Shown here piece by piece: positions 34,548-39,601 of a DNA stretch of 39,601 bases (position 1 is its first letter; each line of letters opens with the position of its first letter). The DNA comes from Pseudomonadota bacterium. Its GTDB lineage: Bacteria > Desulfobacterota > Desulfobacteria > Desulfobacterales > RPRI01. The notes under the pieces were generated by a model. That model was not told the DNA's origin and did no database searches. It saw only the letters and a program-made list of their open reading frames with translations. The DNA lies in the NCBI GenBank assembly GCA_018901125.1, contig JAHIFE010000130.1:1-39601 (forward strand). The letters run 5' to 3'. The position numbers and the translations under genes are program-made.

Positions 34548-34967
34548 TGCAGCACACCCTCCAATTATGTGAAGTGTTTTGATGACACATCATAGTAATC
34601 CCAGACACCGAAATGCTTTTAGAAATAGCCTTACCGTATCTGAATATCATTCTCGCTGTTAAACGAGTTTTTTGCTGGCAATAGATCTCTGAGTTCTGTA
34701 ACGAATACAATCTCTTTGATTCTCATATAAGCACTATACATGAAAGCTATCCAAGGTGGCAAAACAAAAAATGATAAAATAGGGATATAGGGTAGAGTAG
34801 AGAGATGGTTTATACAATTTAAGGGAAATATTGGGGAACGCACTTTAGTTTTATAGTTAATATCTGAAATATAAATAAAAACTTAGGCTTACAAACAACT
34901 GCTCTTCTGCCTGATACTATCGGACATTGCCGCCAGCCAGATACGCTTTTGTTTAAGCATTAGGATT
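34548..34967. other. Intergenic stretch left of the intron fragment
   Basis: No gene supportable. On the minus strand, next to the intron fragment, a 23-codon open frame (34889-34960, MLKQKRIWLAAMSDSIRQKS) lies where a group II intron-encoded protein could start; it may be a remnant of one, but it is too short to prove. Confidence 0.35.
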
Positions 34968-35345
34968 CGGTGCTGCATCTATTCTTTTCAAGATGGACCT
35001 CAGACCGACTTCCATAGCCCAAACAAACGCTATTTCAGGCAGATCTCCCCGGATAAGAACGTGAACTTTCGCTACACAACCGCAGATTTACCCTATTTCC
35101 CGAATCCTGGGCTTTGTTATGTGGCGCTAACTCACCCAGAGGCTGGGCCTTATATGCTGTTTCTGTTTCCCGGATCGAGTCCGGGACAGGCTTGGCCGCT
35201 CGCAATGCTCGCTTTCGCCTTCTGCTCACCTTCCGCTTCGCTCCACCTTCAGACAACCTCACGATTCCGCCCTTGCCGGTCGTACACCATTGCATACAGC
35301 GGATCGCAAAAAGCGCACGCCCGCTTAGCTTAGTGTTGGCCCCCG
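34968..35345 (-). mobile_element. Group II intron fragment R0 (internal ribozyme part, 5' end missing)
   Basis: Read on the minus strand this contains group II ribozyme landmarks in order: GGCAAGGGC, a GTGAGG loop, CTGAAGGTGGAGCGAAG, ACAAAGCCCAGG, TGAACTTTCG-complement arms, and TTATCCGGGGAGATCTG followed by GAAGTCGGTCTGAGG, which matches the end of domain I to domain IV part of group IIC introns. The 5' GTGCCCGGC start is lacking, and no reverse-transcriptase gene follows. It partly overlaps in content with fragment R1 (19 identical bases CTCACCTTCCGCTTCGCTC on the plus strand at 35225 and 36607), so it is a separate copy. Boundaries are approximate. Confidence 0.7.
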
Positions 35346-35383
35346 TCCTAAACGCATTTTGTTTATGTAATATATAAAAGTAA

Positions 35384-35413
35384 TTGACAATTTGCATAGA
35401 ACCCTGATATCCT
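35384..35413 (+). promoter_or_regulatory. Candidate promoter of the ATPase gene, leaderless start
   Basis: TTGACA at 35384-35389 and TATCCT at 35408-35413, with an 18-base spacer. Transcription would begin about at 35420, the A of the ATG, and no ribosome binding site precedes the gene, so the mRNA would be leaderless. Confidence 0.5.
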
Positions 35414-35419
35414 GTTGCC

Positions 35420-36583
35420 ATGATCCATCGTAATGTAAAAAAACCAATAGAAAACCTGCTTGGCGGATTTCCCATTGTTACCCTGACAGGCCCACGTCAG
35501 TCGGGCAAGACTACCCTTGCCAGGGCGGTTTTTGAAAATCATCCATATGCTTCCCTGGAAGAGCCGGATATGCGGCAGGCAGCCAATGAAGACCCCCGTT
35601 CTTTTCTCGCACGGTTTCCTGACGGCGCAGTTCTGGATGAAGTACAGCGGTGTCCGGAAATTTTGTCCTATCTTCAAACCCTGGTTGATAAGGATCACCG
35701 AATGGGTCTGTTTATATTGACAGGGTCCCAGCAGTTCGGTCTGATGTCCGGCATTACGCAATCTCTTGCAGGACGAACCGCTTTTGTGGAATTACTCCCC
35801 TTTTCCGTGCCGGAACTGGCCCTTGCGAAAAAGTTACCGAATGACATTGATTCCATGATGTTGACCGGCTGCTATCCACCGATTTATGATCGCGGATTGG
35901 CGCCTGCGACCTGGTACAGCACTTATGTAACGGCCTATGTGGAACGGGATGTCAGGCAAATGCTCAAAATTCAGGATCTGGAAACGTTCCAGCGTTTTGT
36001 CAGGCTATGTGCGGGCAGGACGGGACAGTTGCTGAATCTGTCTTCCCTGGCAACTGAATGTAGCATCACCCACAATACCGCAAAATCATGGATATCTGTT
36101 CTGGAAGCCAGTTATTTAGTCTTTCTTCTGCGCCCCCATCACGTCAGTTTTAACAAGCGACTGGTAAAGATGCCCAAACTGTATTTCTATGATGTAGGCT
36201 TGGTATCCTGGCTTTTGGGAATCCGGACAACCGAACAAATGATAACCCATCCGTTGCGTGGCAGCATTTTTGAGACATTTATCATTTCGGAGCTGATCAA
36301 ATCAAAATTAAACCAAGGCGAAAAGCCGGTTTTTTCATTCTGGCGGGACAGCAATGGCAACGAGGTTGATCTCCTTGTTGAGCAGGGAACCCGGCTAAAC
36401 CCGGTAGAGATCAAGTCGGGCCGCACCCTGACACATGAAGCCTTTGCCGGACTTCATAAATGGTGCGCCCTGGCCGGAGATAAAGCCGGCACACCCGCGT
36501 TGATCTTTGCCGGAGATGAATCCTATCAGCACAAAGGGATACACGTACTGGGGTGGAGAGGGTGCGGTCATTTGCCTGAATGA
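35420..36583 (+). CDS. AAA ATPase with DUF4143-type nuclease-like C-terminus
   Basis: A 387-aa member of the AAA_14/DUF4143 family. Walker A is GPRQSGKTT with Lys30, followed by LDEVQRCPEILSYLQ (Walker B region), FILTGSQQFGLM (sensor), and LAGRTAFVELLPFSVPEL. The C-terminal part has WRDSNGNEVDLLVE and NPVEIKSG, a D...ExK pattern like PD-(D/E)XK nucleases. These proteins are widespread accessory genes of uncertain role. The gene is higher in G and C than its surroundings. It lies between two intron fragments: R0 ends about 75 bp before it and R1 begins about 19 bp after its stop codon. No ribosome binding site is seen. Confidence 0.85.
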   Translation: MIHRNVKKPIENLLGGFPIVTLTGPRQSGKTTLARAVFENHPYASLEEPDMRQAANEDPRSFLARFPDGAVLDEVQRCPEILSYLQTLVDKDHRMGLFILTGSQQFGLMSGITQSLAGRTAFVELLPFSVPELALAKKLPNDIDSMMLTGCYPPIYDRGLAPATWYSTYVTAYVERDVRQMLKIQDLETFQRFVRLCAGRTGQLLNLSSLATECSITHNTAKSWISVLEASYLVFLLRPHHVSFNKRLVKMPKLYFYDVGLVSWLLGIRTTEQMITHPLRGSIFETFIISELIKSKLNQGEKPVFSFWRDSNGNEVDLLVEQGTRLNPVEIKSGRTLTHEAFAGLHKWCALAGDKAGTPALIFAGDESYQHKGIHVLGWRGCGHLPE

Positions 36584-36601
36584 AAAGGCGTGGGGTCTGC
36601 G

Positions 36602-36849
36602 CTTGACTCACCTTCCGCTTCGCTCAGCCTTCAGACAGCTTCTCACGAAGATGCTCTTGCCTTCAGCTAATACTTTTGTTAATATACTAAAATATTAACA
36701 GGATTAAAGATTCCCGCTATAAGCAGTGGGAATCTTCGACCGTAAGATTTTTGATTGATTTTATATTCGCTCTCTATCTGTGTACCACTCGCTATTGCGG
36801 TTCACACACAGGGAGCTTTCACCCCGTAAATTCACGCACATGCCGGGCA
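36602..36849 (-). mobile_element. Group II intron 5' fragment R1
   Basis: On the minus strand it begins GTGCCCGGCATGTGCGTG and continues with ACGGGGTGAAAGCTCCC, then GAACCGCAATAGCGAGTGG and GAAGGCAAGAGC, CTTCGTGAGAAGC, TGTCTGAAGGCTGAGCG. This is the 5' end and first part of domain I of a bacterial group II intron (group IIC-like, as in the GUGUGCCCGGCAUGGG start of the Oceanobacillus intron). It then ends abruptly; no later domains follow. It is clearly similar to R2 (38061-38306), with long identical blocks. A perfect 9-bp hairpin lies just 5' of its start. Confidence 0.8.
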
Positions 36850-36854
36850 CCAGC

Positions 36855-36897
36855 CTGTTTCAGTCGATAAAAACGGCTGAAACAGCGTGTTAGAAGC
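36855..36897. other. Hairpin and GTTAGAAGC core at the intron 5' junction
   Basis: CTGTTTCAG (36855-36863) pairs perfectly with CTGAAACAG (36877-36885), loop 13 bases, and GTTAGAAGC follows at 36889-36897. Exactly the reverse complement, GCTTCTAAC, lies at 38060-38068 after the next gene. Hairpins at the 5' exon are the known targets of group IIC introns, and GTTRRRY/RYYYAAC pairs resemble integron core sites. Confidence 0.6.
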
Positions 36898-36929
36898 AAA
36901 GCCAATAATCGAAACCAGGATAAATAACT

Positions 36930-38036
36930 ATGAATTCTTTTCACTGGGGAGCACATTTTGTAACTGGATTGACAGAAGTTGATGAACAACACCATCATCT
37001 TGTCGATATCATTAATCAGTTTAGCAGTCTGCTGGCAAAAAATGTAATACATGCCGAGGATGTAGATCGTCTATATAATCAGTTGGCAGATTACGCTGTA
37101 TACCATTTCCAGGAAGAAGAAAAATTGATGTCGGAAGTCAAGTTGGATGCTCTTCACTTGAATCACCATATTGATGTGCATAAAGGCTTCCTGGATGACG
37201 TGACATCAATCTATTCCAGTATCTCTATAGATAACCTTGATCAGGCCAGCACTTTTCTGAAATTTCTCATACATTGGCTTGCCTATCATATTCTTGGTGA
37301 AGATCAGGATATGGCAAGGCAGATCAAGGCTGTACAATCTGGTATGAATCCGCATGAAGCGTACGAAAAACTGGAACAGGAAAGAGATAGCGCTACGGCA
37401 CCATTGCTCGAAGCATTGAATGGTTTGTTCGAGCAAGTGTCGATACGAAACAAAGAGTTAAAACAACTGAACGAGTCGCTTGAAGAAAAAGTGGCATTAC
37501 GCACCAAAGAACTATCTGAGGCCAACCTGCATCTTGAAGAATTGTCTTTAACGGATGTTTTGACCGGGCTCCCCAATCGCCGTCATGCCATGCGGAGTCT
37601 ATCCAGCCTTTGGGATGAGGCATTGCAAAAAGATTCTTCCTTAGTTTGCATGATGATAGATGCGGATCATTTTAAAGAAGTAAATGATGCTTATGGTCAT
37701 GATGCCGGGGATGGGGTATTAATAGAATTGGCTAAAACACTCCGGCATTCCTTGCGAAATGATGATATTGTAAGTCGCCTCGGTGGTGATGAATTTCTCA
37801 TTATCTGTCCTAATACGGATATAGAGGGTGGAATGCATATCGCAGAAATGACCCGTAAAACCGTATCGGAACTTCGAGTACCAACTGGTGGTGAACCTTG
37901 GCATGGCAGCATTAGTGTTGGCGTTGCATCTCGATTGCCTGACATGAAAAGCTATGAAGAGTTAATTAAGGAGGCTGATAAAGGTGTATATGCTGCTAAA
38001 GAAGCTGGAAAAAATTGCGTAAAAACGGTAGGCTGA
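36930..38036 (+). CDS. Bacteriohemerythrin-diguanylate cyclase (hemerythrin-GGDEF)
   Basis: A 368-aa signalling enzyme. Residues 1 to about 130 are a hemerythrin domain with likely di-iron ligands in VDEQHHHL (His21), YHFQEEEKL (His59, Glu63), HHIDVHKGF (His80/His84) and HWLAYHILGEDQD (His115, His120, Asp125). A coiled coil (about 140-200) leads to a GGDEF domain: DVLTGLPNRR, DHFKEVNDAYGHDAGD and RLGGDEF (285-289). An inhibitory-site RNDD lies five residues before GGDEF. It should make c-di-GMP in response to oxygen or redox state. An AGGATAAA signal precedes the ATG. The gene is enclosed by intron fragments and by mirrored 9-bp core sites, like a mobile cassette. Confidence 0.9.
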   Translation: MNSFHWGAHFVTGLTEVDEQHHHLVDIINQFSSLLAKNVIHAEDVDRLYNQLADYAVYHFQEEEKLMSEVKLDALHLNHHIDVHKGFLDDVTSIYSSISIDNLDQASTFLKFLIHWLAYHILGEDQDMARQIKAVQSGMNPHEAYEKLEQERDSATAPLLEALNGLFEQVSIRNKELKQLNESLEEKVALRTKELSEANLHLEELSLTDVLTGLPNRRHAMRSLSSLWDEALQKDSSLVCMMIDADHFKEVNDAYGHDAGDGVLIELAKTLRHSLRNDDIVSRLGGDEFLIICPNTDIEGGMHIAEMTRKTVSELRVPTGGEPWHGSISVGVASRLPDMKSYEELIKEADKGVYAAKEAGKNCVKTVG

Positions 38037-38060
38037 TACATTTTTTAAAAGGTGTACGAG

Positions 38061-38306
38061 CTTCTAACATTCAGCTTCACTCCGCCTCCAAACGACTTCT
38101 CACGAAGATGCCCTTGCCTTCAGTTAATGTTTATGCTGATGAAATAAACTACTAACAGGATTAAAGATTACCGCTATAAGCAATGGGAATCTTCGACCGT
38201 AAGGTTTTTGATTGATTTTATATTCGATCTCTAACTGTGCACCACTCGCTATTGCAGTTCACACACAGGGGGCTTTTACCCCATAAGTTCGCGCCAATGC
38301 CAGGCA
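38061..38306 (-). mobile_element. Group II intron 5' fragment R2
   Basis: A second copy of the 5' domain I fragment. On the minus strand it starts ATGCCTGGCATTGGCGCG (the expected GTG is mutated), then TTATGGGGTAAAAGCCCCC, GAACTGCAATAGCGAGTGG, and ends after CTTCGTGAGAAGTCG and GGAGTGAAGC. It stops at nearly the same internal point as R1 and just after the stop codon of the preceding plus-strand gene. The two fragments differ throughout, so the duplication is not recent. Confidence 0.78.
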
Positions 38307-38745
38307 TACAACAGACAAATGCACCCGGACGGGAAACAACGCCGCTCCTTCGTCGCTATGGTTCTTCCCGCCGGTGATTTATAGGTTCGGTGGGAAGAAT
38401 GTAGCTACTTTGGAGATAGCTATGGATGACAAACCCGGTAATGAGAAAAGAATTGCTGACTGCTATTATTGGCGGATTTAACCCCTTTTTTCACATGTAA
38501 CTCAAGCAGAAATGACCATCTTAATAGCCATATATGCCAAATGCGACCATTGTTATATCCTTTTTGGTAATTGGTGAAAACTGGAGCCACGTTTGTGAGG
38601 AAGCAAGATTTAGCGCAATGGATCGCACACTTTTTTGGGGCCGTCAATTCCTTAATCCATTCGCTTTCGATAACTTGGAGAGTGATGCAGCAACTGTAAA
38701 ACATGTAGCAAGCGAACTTCGACAGACAAAAATCTGAACTCTAAG
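38307..38745. other. Gene-free stretch with a hairpin beside intron fragment R2
   Basis: CCGGACGGGAA (38325-38335) pairs with TTCCCGCCGG (38365-38374), a 10-bp stem with one bulged A and a 29-base loop, on the 5' side of fragment R2. The remainder holds only short open frames that I cannot assign, such as one ending in ASELRQTKI at 38737. Confidence 0.5.
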
Positions 38746-38887
38746 GAGCCAGTTTCAAAACGTCCCATTTTGGCCGATCTCTGCGTTGGGCGAAATTTTT
38801 AATCCTCGAAATACTCCATGTATTCCTGTGGTTAAAATTTTCACCTGCCTTGACCTTGACCAAACTGAAACGTTTTGAAAGTGGCTC
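38746..38887 (-). repeat. 142-bp MITE-like element, copy C
   Basis: Reverse-complement copy of the element at 1-141, with about three differences. It is flanked by TAAG on both sides (38742-38745 and 38888-38891), a probable 4-bp target duplication. It sits in the gene-free stretch before htpG. Confidence 0.88.
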
Positions 38888-38957
38888 TAAGAAATTGCAA
38901 TGTTTGTTTTATGACCGGCCGTATCCTCCAAGCTATCTGAAAAAGGAGCATACGGAT

Positions 38958-39037
38958 CACCCATTAAAGGTCAGGTCACGTCTACATTTGACCTTTTGCC
39001 AAATATATCATAGATCAAATGTAGACTTTAATGGGTG
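38958..39037. repeat. Long nested hairpin, REP-like
   Basis: CACCCATTAAA (38958-38968) pairs with TTTAATGGGTG (39027-39037), and inside it GTCTACATTTGA (38980-38991) pairs with TCAAATGTAGAC (39015-39026). Eleven bases (GGTCAGGTCAC) bulge on the left side only. The 23 paired bases without mismatch are too many for chance. The GGTCAGGTC block resembles sequences beside IS200-like/RAYT elements. Confidence 0.65.
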
Positions 39038-39167
39038 ACACCATTTGCTCTTCCCAAAATTCGAGTTGGGCTGGCACGAAAAACAAGCAAATCGGGCCTG
39101 CCCGAAACAGTGGGCATCTTTAAAACGAAAGACAGAAAATATATGGGTTAAGTGATCCTTGAGACGT

Positions 39168-39601
39168 TCACGATTTTAAAGCGCCGGACATCAGCTCACC
39201 CACCCGTCGGGTGAAACCGGCAGGGTCGTCTATTTTGCCGCCCTCGCTGATGGTGGCAAGGTCAAACAGAATGTGGGCGTAATCTTTGAGAACCGGCGCG
39301 GCAGCATCCTCTTCAAAGATCGAATTGATCTTCTCGACAACCGGATGGTTCATGTTCAGCTCGAGAATCCTTTTCGAGTCGGGTGTTTTTTGACCCGAGG
39401 CCTTGAGAATTTTTTCCATGTAGGCGCTCATGTCGGAGCTGGCCCCGGAAAGACAGGCCAACGAATCAGTGAGGCGGGTGGACGGTTTTACTTCTTTTAT
39501 GTTTTCTTCCAGAAGTAGACGGAGTTGCTTGAAAAGACCATCATATTTATCCTTTTTGTCATCATCGACCTTGTCTAACGCAAGATCGCCCTTTTCAGCA
39601 C
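39168..39601 (-). CDS. htpG: Chaperone HtpG (Hsp90), C-terminal part, cut by window end
   Basis: The frame runs from the window edge to a stop at 39168, giving about 144 residues of an Hsp90 C-terminus. Recognisable parts are STRLTDSLACLSGA, MSAYMEKILKASGQ, KRILELNMNHPVVEKIN and YAHILFDLATISEGGKI, matching the dimerisation domain of HtpG. The start codon and ATPase domain lie outside the window. It is higher in G and C than the stretch to its left, and marks the return to ordinary chromosomal genes. Confidence 0.92.
   Translation of the reverse strand, partial: AEKGDLALDKVDDDKKDKYDGLFKQLRLLLEENIKEVKPSTRLTDSLACLSGASSDMSAYMEKILKASGQKTPDSKRILELNMNHPVVEKINSIFEEDAAAPVLKDYAHILFDLATISEGGKIDDPAGFTRRVGELMSGALKS

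Noticed and set aside
35035-35475. Minus-strand open frame of 146 codons and plus-strand frames at 35061-35377
   Set aside because: They cover the structured group II intron fragment, whose conserved RNA motifs explain the sequence better than any protein.
38420-38737. Open frames on both strands in the gene-free stretch
   Set aside because: No family features or ribosome binding sites; the two strands give equally good frames, as expected by chance.
1-39601. CRISPR arrays, tRNA or rRNA genes
   Set aside because: No regularly spaced repeats were seen and no tRNA-like TTCGA arm with a matching acceptor stem was found by eye.

Overview
The window looks like a chromosome segment of a sulfate-reducer-type Desulfobacterota bacterium, probably Desulfobacterales. 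This is inferred from the futalosine menaquinone genes, the many sigma-54/NtrC and PAS/Cache signalling proteins, a diderm envelope gene (lptD), a small 2[4Fe-4S] ferredoxin, a PEP/pyruvate-binding protein with a KaiC-like front and a cysteine synthase/cysteinyl-tRNA synthetase fusion. The DNA is AT-rich. No species can be named from the sequence alone, and I saw no tRNA, rRNA or CRISPR array.

Layout. 1-2.6 kb: a 142-bp inverted-repeat element (copy A, cut by the window edge), then mqnC-mqnD-mqnB, a tightly packed futalosine-pathway operon. 2.6-5.4 kb: an accessory island with higBA, the relic of a Y1-type transposase, an unrecognised protein with a ribbon-helix-helix-like N-terminus, and hicAB. 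5.6-11.3 kb: a membrane histidine kinase and its sigma-54 response regulator, then a gene of unknown function and gdhA behind a plausible -24/-12 promoter. 11.3-16.1 kb (minus strand): an 863-aa PEP/pyruvate-binding-domain protein, element copy B, a lipoprotein thiol peroxidase and a LOG-family protein. 16.4-17.2 kb: an alpha/beta hydrolase of foreign look preceded by an attC-like site. 17.2-24.2 kb (minus strand): housekeeping genes lptD, a NusG paralogue, an HU/IHF protein, holB, ricT and metG. 24.5-30.2 kb (plus strand): surE, a YhaM-like exoribonuclease, tmk, the cysteine synthase-CysRS fusion and an unknown protein. 30.4-32.2 kb: ferredoxin and a lactate-racemase-domain protein. 32.5-39.1 kb: a gene-poor accessory stretch with small secreted proteins (one broken by a stop codon), a PAS protein, three group II intron fragments on the minus strand, an ATPase and a hemerythrin-diguanylate cyclase lying between those fragments, element copy C and a long hairpin. 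The window ends in the 3' part of htpG on the minus strand.

The most unusual items are these. (1) The CysK-CysRS fusion keeps the zinc/cysteine ligands but has altered HIGH and KMSKS signatures. (2) In the 35-38.3 kb stretch, plus-strand genes are each followed by a 5'-only group II intron fragment in the opposite orientation, with hairpins at the intron 5' ends and 9-bp mirrored core sites around the hemerythrin-GGDEF gene, as in a degenerate integron cassette array. (3) A 142-bp MITE family has apparent 4-bp target duplications. (4) The thiol peroxidase is an apparent lipoprotein and lacks its resolving cysteine. All functional statements rest on reading motifs by eye. No database search was run.
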